DNA of 64,000 nt. It comes from an uncultured Lachnospiraceae bacterium (lineage in GTDB: Bacteria; Bacillota; Clostridia; Lachnospirales; Lachnospiraceae). The stretch lies in assembly GCA_947172645.1 (NCBI GenBank), contig CAMWBY010000002.1, positions 186,001-250,000 of the forward strand, given 5' to 3'. Every line of letters starts with the position of its first letter. Positions within the stretch are counted from its first letter, which is position 1. The translations under genes were made by a program, and so were the position numbers. This document shows, one piece after another, positions 17,994 through 26,592 of the stretch. Under the pieces are notes generated by a model, which was not told where the DNA came from, did not search any database, and saw only the letters and a list, made by a program, of their open reading frames with translations.

Positions 17994-19529
17994 TTAGAAT
18001 CCCTGGTAAATAAATTCGCTTGCGCTATACCCGGGCCCATAACATCCAAGCAGGATAACGCCAAACAGGAGCATATACCAGATAATCCACCGAAGTGGCA
18101 ACGCCATGCCTGCAATCTTATCGCGCACAGAACCTTTCTGCTGCATCACCGACACGCCGCACAGAATCAAAAGCGAAACACAGGCAACCCCCATTTCAAT
18201 CCAGTCAAGGCCCAGTTCCAACATCGCCCCGTTCCATAACACCGAGGGGTTAAAGACAGATACGGCGCCTCTCAGCATGGCGAAAGCGTCGCCCACCGAA
18301 GCCGCACGGAAAAATAAATCCCCGATACATACCAGAAAAAAAGTCCTGACAATGCGAATCCCGCCAATCAGCCTTCCCTTCGGGTCAATCCGCCATCTCT
18401 CCATAAGACGGGCGCAGGGCGGTGCAAGCAGCTCCTCCATCACGATATAGAACCAATGCAGAAGCCCGGAACCAATCACAAATTTCCAGTCTCCTCCATG
18501 CCAGATGCCCACCGTCAGCCACAGAATAAACATCGCCGCAAAGGTTGCGTACTGTTTCCCCTTCTTCTTCCCAAACTTCTTCCGCCAGGACTGGTTTAAG
18601 CGCGTAAAGAACCCGGTGCGCAGAACAGGGTAGAATACATACTCTTTCATCCACACCCCCAGGGTAATGTGCCATCTGCGCCAGTATTCCGCGACGCTGC
18701 ATGCAAAGAAAGGCGTCTGGAAATTCTCCGGCAAGACAATGCCGAGGCTCTCCGACATCCCAAGGACGATATCCATACATCCGGAAAAATCCGTGTAGAG
18801 CTGAAACGCATAGCATATGGTGGCTATCCAGATAAACGCCCCCGGATAGTCCGCATACCCGCCATACACCGTGTCCACCAGGACGCCAAGTCTCTCCGCA
18901 ATCACCAGTTTCTTAAAAAACCCCCAGGCCATACGCTGGAATCCTCTGGACACACGCCGGTAATCAAAAGGATGGGGCTCAAAAAACTGCTCCCCATGTT
19001 CTCTGTACTTGAGAATCGGCCCGGAGATGATGACCGGAAAATACAAGCCATACAGCATCAGCTTCCCATAATTCATCTGCGGCTTGGCAATCCCGTAGTA
19101 AACGTCAACCACATATCCAAGCAAAGAAAAGGTATAGAAAGACACGCCAAGAGGTATCAGGAAATCCACACTCTCAATCAATGTCTCGGAACTTCCCAAT
19201 AACTGCGCAATGCCGTCTATCGTGTAGATACCGAAATTCACATATTTCAGGACCACAAGAATGCCAATATTGACTAGTATAGTCAAAAAAAGAATTGTTT
19301 TTCGACGCCTGACATTTTCGGCGGGCGTCGCGGATATGAGACGAATCCCCGCATAACACGCCGTCACAGAGGCAACAGGATAAGCAATCAGAAATCCGTT
19401 CCCGCCAAGCAGATAGTAGGCCACGCTGCACACAAGCAGCAGTGCCCACTGCATCCTGCCCGGAATCACATAGTACAATATGAATAATGCCGCAAAAAAA
19501 CACAAAAAATAAAACGAAGTGATACCCAT
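17994..19529 (-). CDS. MBOAT family O-acyltransferase (DltB/AlgI-like), copy 1
   Basis: 511 residues from the ATG at 19529, after which the usual short N-terminal helix begins; a longer frame to 19598 adds a non-hydrophobic tail and has no ribosome site. About ten to eleven helices are present. Hallmarks of the bacterial AlgI/DltB class are visible: PLGVSFYTF near 127, the TDFSG segment near 246-250, RRWHITLG near 284-291, and the proposed catalytic His344 in GIWHGGDW. MBOAT enzymes of this class transfer acyl groups across the membrane to surface polysaccharide or teichoic acid. Its start faces a second MBOAT gene at 19741 across a divergent promoter region, next to a DltD/AlgJ-like partner. 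Confidence 0.92.
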   Translation of the reverse strand: MGITSFYFLCFFAALFILYYVIPGRMQWALLLVCSVAYYLLGGNGFLIAYPVASVTACYAGIRLISATPAENVRRRKTILFLTILVNIGILVVLKYVNFGIYTIDGIAQLLGSSETLIESVDFLIPLGVSFYTFSLLGYVVDVYYGIAKPQMNYGKLMLYGLYFPVIISGPILKYREHGEQFFEPHPFDYRRVSRGFQRMAWGFFKKLVIAERLGVLVDTVYGGYADYPGAFIWIATICYAFQLYTDFSGCMDIVLGMSESLGIVLPENFQTPFFACSVAEYWRRWHITLGVWMKEYVFYPVLRTGFFTRLNQSWRKKFGKKKGKQYATFAAMFILWLTVGIWHGGDWKFVIGSGLLHWFYIVMEELLAPPCARLMERWRIDPKGRLIGGIRIVRTFFLVCIGDLFFRAASVGDAFAMLRGAVSVFNPSVLWNGAMLELGLDWIEMGVACVSLLILCGVSVMQQKGSVRDKIAGMALPLRWIIWYMLLFGVILLGCYGPGYSASEFIYQGF

Positions 19530-19661
19530 ACCGATGTCCGTTTCTATAAGGAAATGATTCGCAAAGCAAATCCGGCACTTCTTAGCAGAGCGTCCCACGG
19601 CGCAGCTTAGAAGTACTGTTCAAACTATTCTATCACAAAAGGGCCTCGAAAGAAATGACAT

Positions 19662-19690
19662 TTGCATATTTCTGGCAAATAAAGTAAAAT
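19662..19690 (+). promoter_or_regulatory. Predicted sigma-A promoter for MBOAT copy 2
   Basis: TTGCAT and TAAAAT are 17 bases apart; the -10 ends 50 bases before the ATG at 19741. In the same interval a minus-strand TAGAAT near 19630 may serve MBOAT copy 1, but its -35 is poor. Confidence 0.5.
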
Positions 19691-19740
19691 TGCTTTAGCC
19701 AAGGCAAAATTTTTCCATGCCATGCGGCCCGGAGGTTTAT

Positions 19741-21186
19741 ATGCTGTTTAATTCACTCTCTTTTGGCGTATTTATTATCGTCGTTTTTATACTATATTAT
19801 GTCGTGCCCCACAAATACAGATGGTGTTTCCTGCTGATATCCAGTTATATTTTCTACATGAACCTGCATATCGGTTATGGCATCCTGCTGTTTGCGGCAA
19901 CGGCGCTGACCTATTTTCTCGCCGTCCGCCTGGAGGACGCTTCCGCGGCCAAGGCCAGGCGGCTATGTGTGTTTGGCGGCATTCTTCCCCTTGTCCTGAT
20001 ACTGCTTTTTTACAAAACGGCCAACCCCGTCATTAACCGGCTCAATCTGCTGGCCGATGCCGGACGCCTTTCCATGCAGCCAATCACCTTAAAGATTCTA
20101 CTGCCCGCAGGTATCTCTTTCTATTTTTTCCAGTCCATGGGATATCTGATTGACGTCTACCGGGGCAAAGTCAAGGCCGAGCGGCACTTCGGATACTATG
20201 CGCTTTTCGTGTCCTTTTTCCCACAGCTCCTGGCGGGGCCTATCGGCAGGGCGGACAGCCTGCTTCCCCAATACAAAAAAGAACGTCCCTTCGTCTATGA
20301 GAACGTCACCTATGGTTTAAAACTGATGGCATGGGGATATTTTAAGAAACTGGTGATTGCAGATGTATTCGCCGCAGTCATCAATAAAGTGTACAATAAC
20401 GTATACTCTTATGTGGGATTGGTATTTATCATTGTCACCGTCATGTTTGCGGTAGAAATTTACTGTGATTTTTCCGGTTATTCGGACATCGCCGTAGGCT
20501 GCGCCAGGCTGTTTGGCATTGACCTGATGACAAATTTCAAAAGCCCCTACTTTTCCTTCTCCATCAGGGAATTTTGGAGCCGATGGCATATCTCACTGTC
20601 CACCTGGTTCCGTGACTATGTCTATATTCCCCTGGGAGGCAACCGGGTGCCGAAATGGCGAAACTGCCTGAACCTGCTTATCACTTTTTTAGTCAGCGGT
20701 TTCTGGCATGGCAGCACAATGAATTACATCCTGTGGGGCGGCATCCATGGCGTCCTGCAAATCATAGAGACTCTCCTATGCCCGAAGAAAAGGAACGGGA
20801 AAAAAATCACCTACAGAAAGCATTGGTGGCAGCTTCCGCTCACTTTCGCCCTGGTGTGCTTTACATGGATTTTCTTCCGGGCAAACACCATACAGGACGC
20901 TCTCTGGATTATCTCCCGGCTCTTCTGGGATATCGCCAGGCCGCGCACTTATGTGAAAACGGGAATCACCTGCCTTGGCCTCTCCCCTGCGGCAGCTGCC
21001 GGCATGTTTTTGTCGGTTGCACTGCTCACCGTATATGACTATGTCTCCTTAAAAACTGACGTCATAGAAGCCTTCTCCAGACAAAAATGCTTCCTCCGGT
21101 GGCCGGTATATGTGCTTCTTTTGGTCACTATCATACTGTTTTCCCCGAAGGGCGTGGCGACAGAGTTTATTTATTTTCAGTTTTAG
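19741..21186 (+). CDS. MBOAT family O-acyltransferase (DltB/AlgI-like), copy 2
   Basis: 481 residues. The ATG at 19741 follows GGAGG at good spacing; an in-frame start 24 bases upstream has none. Family features are all present: MLFNSLSFGVF opening, PAGISFYFFQ near 122, CDFSGYSDIA near 242, SRWHISLSTW near 280-289, and the catalytic His323 in SGFWHGS. It is closer to canonical AlgI than copy 1, which has a TDFSG/GIWHGG version, so the two are unlikely to be recent duplicates. It is followed 26 bases later by a DltD/AlgJ-like SGNH protein, the usual partner of an AlgI-type MBOAT. Likely role: O-acylation of an extracellular glycan; the acyl donor is unknown. Confidence 0.93.
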   Translation: MLFNSLSFGVFIIVVFILYYVVPHKYRWCFLLISSYIFYMNLHIGYGILLFAATALTYFLAVRLEDASAAKARRLCVFGGILPLVLILLFYKTANPVINRLNLLADAGRLSMQPITLKILLPAGISFYFFQSMGYLIDVYRGKVKAERHFGYYALFVSFFPQLLAGPIGRADSLLPQYKKERPFVYENVTYGLKLMAWGYFKKLVIADVFAAVINKVYNNVYSYVGLVFIIVTVMFAVEIYCDFSGYSDIAVGCARLFGIDLMTNFKSPYFSFSIREFWSRWHISLSTWFRDYVYIPLGGNRVPKWRNCLNLLITFLVSGFWHGSTMNYILWGGIHGVLQIIETLLCPKKRNGKKITYRKHWWQLPLTFALVCFTWIFFRANTIQDALWIISRLFWDIARPRTYVKTGITCLGLSPAAAAGMFLSVALLTVYDYVSLKTDVIEAFSRQKCFLRWPVYVLLLVTIILFSPKGVATEFIYFQF

Positions 21187-21212
21187 CATAGCAGAAAGGC
21201 GTCTACCTAATC

Positions 21213-22175
21213 ATGAAGAAAAAATACGACATCATTCGTTTTGTAGTAAAATGCATCTCTTTTCCCGCAGCGGCCATGCTTATCGTCTATATGATGAACC
21301 GCTCCTACAAGGAAATCGATGCGCTAAAATACCAGGATATCTTAAAGTTCGATATGATTGACCACGGATACTGGGAAATCCGCGTGGGCAACCTTGGCAG
21401 CTCTCACGGGGCCTACGATTTCGTGTATGACGACATTCTGAATCAAGGCTTCAACTGCTTTAATTTCGCCAATACAAGCCAGAGCTATGACTACGATTAT
21501 GCCATACTCAAACAGTACGGACAATACATGGTAAAGGGTAAAAGCGTTCTCTTTATCCCCGTGTCCTATTTCTCTTTTAACAATGAAGTGGTAAACGAAA
21601 CAGAAGCACAGGCCATGAGCCTGCGCTATTATCATTTCCTGTCGCCGGAAAACATACCGGACTACGACCCTTATATTGACCTAATTACCAACCGTCTTCC
21701 CATCCTGACCGCAGGAGAAGATATTCTGAAGCTGTTTCCCAACTTAAGTCCTGTCCTCACTGCCCACGCGGCAGGCAACGGCGTCGATACGGAAGAATTT
21801 GCCCGTCGGGCAAAAGAGCGCTACAGCAGACACTTTGATAATAAAGAAGAATACTTTATGCCCCAACGCATCGAAGAATTATATCAGATTATCGATTACT
21901 GTAAAGAGCTTGAAATCACGCCCGTTCTGATTACCACGCCCTTTTCCAAATATTACAGGGACCTTGTGCCGCAGGATTTCCTGCAAAAATTTCAGGCAAC
22001 GGTCACAAAAATTGCAACTGACACAAATGTCGCTTATTACGACTATTCCAATGACGCTCGTTTCCGGGACAATCTACAGTTTTTCTCAGACTCCGACCAC
22101 CTCAATGCAGAGGGAGCCGCCTATTTTATGGAAGTGCTGATTGCAGAACTGCCGGAGTTGGAGAGGTATCGGTAG
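21213..22175 (+). CDS. DltD/AlgJ-like SGNH-fold partner of MBOAT
   Basis: 320 residues with one N-terminal helix (about 8-28) anchoring an outside SGNH-like domain. The nucleophile element is GSSH (residues 62-65), as in AlgJ/DltD-type proteins, in place of GDS; the Asp-His pair is in DSDHLNAEG at about 295-296. This set suggests an intact catalytic triad. It lies 26 bases after MBOAT copy 2 on the same strand, matching the dltB-dltD and algI-algJ arrangements in which the SGNH protein completes acyl transfer to the polymer. Its last 55 bases overlap the end of the ChbG/YdjC gene on the opposite strand. Confidence 0.88.
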   Translation: MKKKYDIIRFVVKCISFPAAAMLIVYMMNRSYKEIDALKYQDILKFDMIDHGYWEIRVGNLGSSHGAYDFVYDDILNQGFNCFNFANTSQSYDYDYAILKQYGQYMVKGKSVLFIPVSYFSFNNEVVNETEAQAMSLRYYHFLSPENIPDYDPYIDLITNRLPILTAGEDILKLFPNLSPVLTAHAAGNGVDTEEFARRAKERYSRHFDNKEEYFMPQRIEELYQIIDYCKELEITPVLITTPFSKYYRDLVPQDFLQKFQATVTKIATDTNVAYYDYSNDARFRDNLQFFSDSDHLNAEGAAYFMEVLIAELPELERYR

Positions 22176-23095
22176 AGTCTCTCCACCGCCTCCATCTCCA
22201 CATGCCTGTCTTCTCGCAGATAGAAATCTCTCGCCGCCTCTTCGCCGATTTCATCATTCACTTCTTCCGGCAGCGTAAGCCCCGGGTGGAAAAGAATCTC
22301 CAACACTCGGCCATCCCGCTCCGCCTTCGCGGCTATCTTCGGATACAATCTGACAATCCTGTCATAATCCATATGTCCGCTCATGACAAGCCCCCATAAG
22401 TACATCGGTTCAAGATGACGGGTTTCGGCATAGCCATCTGCCCTATGTGAATAGAAAAATAGCAGCCTGTTCTTGATGAAATTCACCGGACGGTAGGTCT
22501 TCCATAGAGGAACCTCCGAGACAAATGCATTCAGCATTTCCTTTGAATTTCGGATATACTCCACTTCATAATGTTCCTCTGCAATCGCTTCTGTCAAAGC
22601 TTCCCATACAACCGGAATCATGTGCGCATGTTGGTGGGAATCGATACGCAGCCCTTCCTGTCCACATGGAATCCCGTGTTGCCTGGCTATATCCATGGCG
22701 CGCCTCGCAGCTTCCCGCACTTTCTCAATCTGCGCTTTCATCTCTTTCTTTAACTGCGCCTTGGCCTGACGCCTCTTCCAGGGAAGGTATGACAAGGTAA
22801 ACAACCCGCCCCAGGATAAGCCCATCAACGTTCCCTCCGGTTTAGTAAGCAGAGGCGCTTTATCGGCCCCCGACAGGCAATTCCCTTCCACAAAGTCCAG
22901 ATGCACCGACATTTTCGGCAAAAAAGGCAGACCGGGAACCGCCTCGTACAACAGCTCCATGCATTCAGAGAAACAGGACATATTCGGCACGATGCTGATA
23001 CTGTCCAGATAACCTTTCTTCATACAGGAAAGCATATCTTTAGATGTATTGAGCGTCAACGCATAATCGTCCGCATGAATATCTATTCTCGGCAC
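22121..23095 (-). CDS. ChbG/YdjC-type carbohydrate deacetylase
   Basis: 324 residues with a GTG start at 23095 preceded by AAAGGACGGAG and directly after the upstream gene's stop; the frame could begin earlier at 23149, inside that gene. Metal and active-site motifs are clear: the HADDYAL pair near the N-terminus, SVHLDFVEG in the first third, and DSHQHAHMIP in the middle. The ChbG/HpnK family removes N-acetyl groups from sugars such as chitooligosaccharides or acetamido sugars on lipid carriers. Being coupled to a GtrB-like glycosyltransferase, it may deacetylate a lipid-linked amino sugar. It is the last gene of the VTC/CotH operon and overlaps the DltD-like gene by 55 bases. Confidence 0.85.
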   Translation of the reverse strand: MPRIDIHADDYALTLNTSKDMLSCMKKGYLDSISIVPNMSCFSECMELLYEAVPGLPFLPKMSVHLDFVEGNCLSGADKAPLLTKPEGTLMGLSWGGLFTLSYLPWKRRQAKAQLKKEMKAQIEKVREAARRAMDIARQHGIPCGQEGLRIDSHQHAHMIPVVWEALTEAIAEEHYEVEYIRNSKEMLNAFVSEVPLWKTYRPVNFIKNRLLFFYSHRADGYAETRHLEPMYLWGLVMSGHMDYDRIVRLYPKIAAKAERDGRVLEILFHPGLTLPEEVNDEIGEEAARDFYLREDRHVEMEAVERLYRYLSNSGSSAISTSIK

Positions 23096-23096
23096 C

Positions 23097-24101
23097 TCAC
23101 TCCGTCCTTTCTTCGCTGTCCTCCATACCGTCTTCCTTCTTCCAGACAAAAGTATCTATAATATACCTCGGCCTGTGTTTCGTCTCCATGTAGATTTTGC
23201 CCACATACTCCCCGATAATCCCAAGCGACAGCAAGGTAATGCCGCCAATCAGAAGCGACACAATCATCGTGGTCGTATACCCCGGCACATTATATCCTCT
23301 CGCCCAATCCACCAGGCTGATAATACACATGACAAAACTAAATACGAACACGATAAATCCAAGTCCGCTGATAAGCCTTAAGGGCCTGACGCTCATGGAA
23401 GTAATCCCGTCCATCGCAAGAGTAACCATTTTGCTCAGCGTATATTTAGAATGCCCTGCTTCCCTGGCCTTCACATCAAAATACACCACATCCGAGGGGA
23501 AACCCATCGTCGGTATCAACCCCCTAAGAAACAGATTCGTCTCCTTATATTCCGCCAACGCATCCAACGCTTTCCTGGACATAAGGCGGTAATCCGCATG
23601 ATTCGTCATCACCTTGCTGCCAAGCAGATGCATCAGGTTATAATACATGGTGGCCGTGCTTTTTTTAAAAAAGCCGTCCGAATGCCTGTCATTGCGCACC
23701 CCGTATACAACTTCGCTGCCTGCCATATAACTTTCCAGGAATTTGTCCAACGCCTCGATATCCTGCTGTAAATCCGCATCGATGGTCACCACCGCATCGG
23801 CATACTGCCGCGCGGTCATCATTCCCGCCAGGATGGCGCTCTGGTGCCCGTAATTGCCCGCCAGGCTGACTACCGAGAAAAGCGCATCCTGGGCCGCTAT
23901 CCGGTGCAGGAGAAGAAGCGTGCGGTCTTTGCTTCCGTCATTGACAAACATAACCTTGCTGTCCTCGCGAATCTTCCCTGCCTGGGCCAGCCGACGCAGC
24001 TTATCCCCCAACACCTGCGCTGATTTTTCAATTACCTCTTCTTCGTTATAACAAGGCACTACCAGATATAAAACCGGGGTAGTTCTCTCTATTTTACTCA
24101 T
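23097..24101 (-). CDS. GtrB-like polyprenyl-phosphate glycosyltransferase (GT2)
   Basis: 334 residues. The GT-A domain opens with LVVPCYNEEE and has TIDADLQQD (the metal-binding Asp pair near residues 108-110), LAGNYGHQSA and the SKYTLSKM motif of the GtrB/ArnC-like branch. Two C-terminal helices (about 232-258 and 268-292) are followed by EYVGKIYMETK and a short basic tail. The predicted reaction is transfer of a sugar or aminosugar from a nucleotide donor to undecaprenyl phosphate. It starts 3 bases after the UDP-glucuronate 4-epimerase stop and its stop nearly overlaps the ChbG start, so its substrate may come from that epimerase branch or be an N-acetylated sugar later deacetylated by ChbG. 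Confidence 0.92.
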   Translation of the reverse strand: MSKIERTTPVLYLVVPCYNEEEVIEKSAQVLGDKLRRLAQAGKIREDSKVMFVNDGSKDRTLLLLHRIAAQDALFSVVSLAGNYGHQSAILAGMMTARQYADAVVTIDADLQQDIEALDKFLESYMAGSEVVYGVRNDRHSDGFFKKSTATMYYNLMHLLGSKVMTNHADYRLMSRKALDALAEYKETNLFLRGLIPTMGFPSDVVYFDVKAREAGHSKYTLSKMVTLAMDGITSMSVRPLRLISGLGFIVFVFSFVMCIISLVDWARGYNVPGYTTTMIVSLLIGGITLLSLGIIGEYVGKIYMETKHRPRYIIDTFVWKKEDGMEDSEERTE

Positions 24102-24104
24102 ATT

Positions 24105-25106
24105 TTATCGTGCCTCTCCGTAATATGCCAGATACCACTCCACGAACTTCGCAAGCCCCTCTTCAATCGTCGTGTCCGGTTTAAAGCCATAGTCCCTCAT
24201 CAAATCCGTAACATCCGCATAAGTCTGGTATACGTCTCCGGGCTGCATGGGAAGATACTCTTTCTTCGCCGTCCGCCCCAAACATTTTTCTAAAGTTTCT
24301 ATATAATCCATCAGTTTCTCGGGCTTATTGTTGCCGATATTGTAGAGCTTATAGCTGACTCCCTGGTCGTTCAGCAATGGCGGATTGCACAGAATATTCT
24401 CCACGCCCTTCACAATATCATCGATGTAAGTGAAATCCCTGTACATATCCCCATGGTTATAAATCTGGATAGGCTCCCCTGCTAGAATCTTCTGCGTAAA
24501 CTTATAGTACGCCATATCCGGCCTCCCGTATGGTCCGTATACCGTGAAGAAACGCAGTCCTGTAGCGGGAATATGGTACAGCTTACTGTAAGCGTGAGCC
24601 ATCAGCTCGTTGGATTTCTTCGTCGCCGCATACAAGCTCACCGGCCCGTCCACCTTATCCTCGGTAGAAAAGGGAACCTTCTCGTTTCCGCCATACACGG
24701 AACTGGAAGAGGCATAGACAAGATGTTCCACCGGAAAATACCGGCATCCCTCAAGGATATGGAAAAATCCCATCATATTGGACTGCATATAGGCCGTAGG
24801 GTTATCGATACTGTAACGCACCCCCGCCTGCGCGCCCAAGTTCACTACCACATGCGGCGCATACTCCTGGAAAAGACGGAATACGTCGCCCCTGTCGCTT
24901 AAATCGCCTTTGATAAAAGTATAATCGGCATATTCCTTCAAAATTGCCAGCCTGTCCTTCTTAAGCCGCACATCATAATAGTCGTTCAGATTGTCGAAAC
25001 CAATCACCCTGGCGCCCTTCTCCAAAAGGCTCCTGGACAGATGGAAGCCGATAAACCCGGCGCCTCCCGTTATCAAATATACTTTACCCGTATCCAATGG
25101 ATTCAT
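24105..25106 (-). CDS. UDP-glucuronate 4-epimerase-like SDR enzyme
   Basis: 333 residues of an extended short-chain dehydrogenase. The NAD motif GGAGFIG lies at about 14-20, and FDNLNDYYDVRLK, typical of UDP-glucuronate 4-epimerases (Cap1J/LspL type), directly follows the first strand pair. The catalytic Tyr-Lys pair is in YAATKKS, preceded by YASSSSVYGG. It would interconvert UDP-glucuronate and UDP-galacturonate. UDP-glucose 6-dehydrogenase lies immediately upstream (85 bases), so the two steps are adjacent. RBS GAGGTGG before the ATG. UDP-GalA would be the donor for a glycosyltransferase in this island, perhaps the GT8 or a GT2. Confidence 0.9.
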   Translation of the reverse strand: MNPLDTGKVYLITGGAGFIGFHLSRSLLEKGARVIGFDNLNDYYDVRLKKDRLAILKEYADYTFIKGDLSDRGDVFRLFQEYAPHVVVNLGAQAGVRYSIDNPTAYMQSNMMGFFHILEGCRYFPVEHLVYASSSSVYGGNEKVPFSTEDKVDGPVSLYAATKKSNELMAHAYSKLYHIPATGLRFFTVYGPYGRPDMAYYKFTQKILAGEPIQIYNHGDMYRDFTYIDDIVKGVENILCNPPLLNDQGVSYKLYNIGNNKPEKLMDYIETLEKCLGRTAKKEYLPMQPGDVYQTYADVTDLMRDYGFKPDTTIEEGLAKFVEWYLAYYGEAR

Positions 25107-25191
25107 GTAGCCACCTCTTTATTCCCATCCGAATTGCATGTACCGTTCTGTCTCCCTGGCTCTGTGCGCCTCCGGGGATAACACCTGCTTA

Positions 25192-26502
25192 CTACCGCCC
25201 GATACTATAATATTCCACACCTGCATCTTTCATGGCTTTCACATCGTAGAGATTACGCCCGTCATACACGAGAGGAATCTGCATCTGCGATTTGAATGTC
25301 TCCGGCGCAACCGACTTTATCTCCCCCCATTCCGTGAAAATAAAACAGATGTCGGCGTCATGAAGCGCACCCTCGGGAGACGTTACATACTGTATTGTAC
25401 CATTCCCATTTTTTCCTTCGGGATACCTTTTTTTGAAATTATCAGCCGCCACAGGGTCATAGGCATAAATGTCCGCGCCGCTCTCCAACAAAAGAGCCAC
25501 GTTATCCAAAGACGGCGCCTCGCGCAAATCATCCGTTCCCGCTTTAAAAGCAAGTCCAAGCACAGCCACCTTCAGCCCCTGGAAGGTAATCATCCTGTTG
25601 CTTGCCTTATGAAACAGCTTCGTCTTCTGCTCTGCGTTCACATCCACCGCCGCCTCCACGGTACGCAGCTTATAACCATGCTGCCTGGCAATGTATTTCA
25701 GCGCCTTGGTGTCCTTCGGGAAGCAGCTCCCGCCGTATCCCACGCCCGCATTCAGAAATCTTGCGCCGATTCTTGCATCGTAGCTCATGCCTTCCGCCAC
25801 GGCGTCGATATCCGCGCCCACCAGTTCGCAAAGGTTTGCAATATCATTCATATACGAAATCTTTAGCGCCAGGAAATCGTTGCAGGCATACTTAATCATC
25901 TCCGCAGAGCGCCTCCCCACCGACACAATGGGCAGGCCGAAAGGTTCGTATATTTTCTTTAATACCGCCTCCGCTTCTTTGGACTCCGTACCGATGATAA
26001 TCCTCGCCGCATGAAGGGTATCATGTACCGCTGAACCCTGTGCCAAAAATTCCGGATTGGAAGCTACCTCAACCTTCACGTCCCGTTTCAGGAAATCCCT
26101 GATAAACTGCTCCACCTTATCATTGGTTCCTACCGGGACCGTGGACTTCACAACAACAAGGCAGTCCCGCTCCACAGACTCCGCAATCTGCCTGGAAACC
26201 GTCGCAATATAATTCAAGTTGGCAGAACCGTCAGGCTGCTCCGGTGTGCCCACGCCGATGAAAATTGCCTCCGCATCCTTATACGCGCTCTTGTAATCGG
26301 TCGTATAATGCAGCCTTCCCGTGGCGTTGTTCTTGCGCATCAGCTCTTCCAGGCCTTCCTCGTAAATGGGAGAGGTGCCGGATTCCATCAGCCTCACTTT
26401 CTTTTCATCCACATCCACACAAGTGACGTTATGTCCCTTCTCCGCGAAGCATACTCCTGCCACAAGTCCTACATATCCTGTTCCTGCAACTGCAATTTTC
26501 AT
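25192..26502 (-). CDS. ugd: UDP-glucose 6-dehydrogenase
   Basis: 436 residues from the ATG at 26502 (MKIAVAGTGYVGL), chosen because a GGGG-type ribosome site and the canonical Rossmann start coincide; the frame extends 17 codons upstream without hydrophobic or motif content. The NAD-binding GTGYVG, the catalytic Cys in GGSCFPKDT (about residue 255) and the C-terminal FKAGTDDLREAP are intact. Reaction: UDP-glucose plus 2 NAD+ to UDP-glucuronate in the cytoplasm. Partner of the following UDP-glucuronate 4-epimerase. It lies 90 bases after the GT8 gene, so an internal promoter is possible but not evident. Confidence 0.95.
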   Translation of the reverse strand: MKIAVAGTGYVGLVAGVCFAEKGHNVTCVDVDEKKVRLMESGTSPIYEEGLEELMRKNNATGRLHYTTDYKSAYKDAEAIFIGVGTPEQPDGSANLNYIATVSRQIAESVERDCLVVVKSTVPVGTNDKVEQFIRDFLKRDVKVEVASNPEFLAQGSAVHDTLHAARIIIGTESKEAEAVLKKIYEPFGLPIVSVGRRSAEMIKYACNDFLALKISYMNDIANLCELVGADIDAVAEGMSYDARIGARFLNAGVGYGGSCFPKDTKALKYIARQHGYKLRTVEAAVDVNAEQKTKLFHKASNRMITFQGLKVAVLGLAFKAGTDDLREAPSLDNVALLLESGADIYAYDPVAADNFKKRYPEGKNGNGTIQYVTSPEGALHDADICFIFTEWGEIKSVAPETFKSQMQIPLVYDGRNLYDVKAMKDAGVEYYSIGR

Positions 26503-26592
26503 TTTAATCCCCATGCCTTTCCTATACCTGCAAGCCCTGGGCCCCAGGCACAAATTTTCGTCCTAACCGCCATGATTCCGCGAACGACATCT

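Noticed and set aside
497..22175. A single duplicated SGNH family
   Set aside because: The three SGNH proteins have different anchors and nucleophile blocks (GDS, GDS and GSSH), so they are not recent copies of each other.
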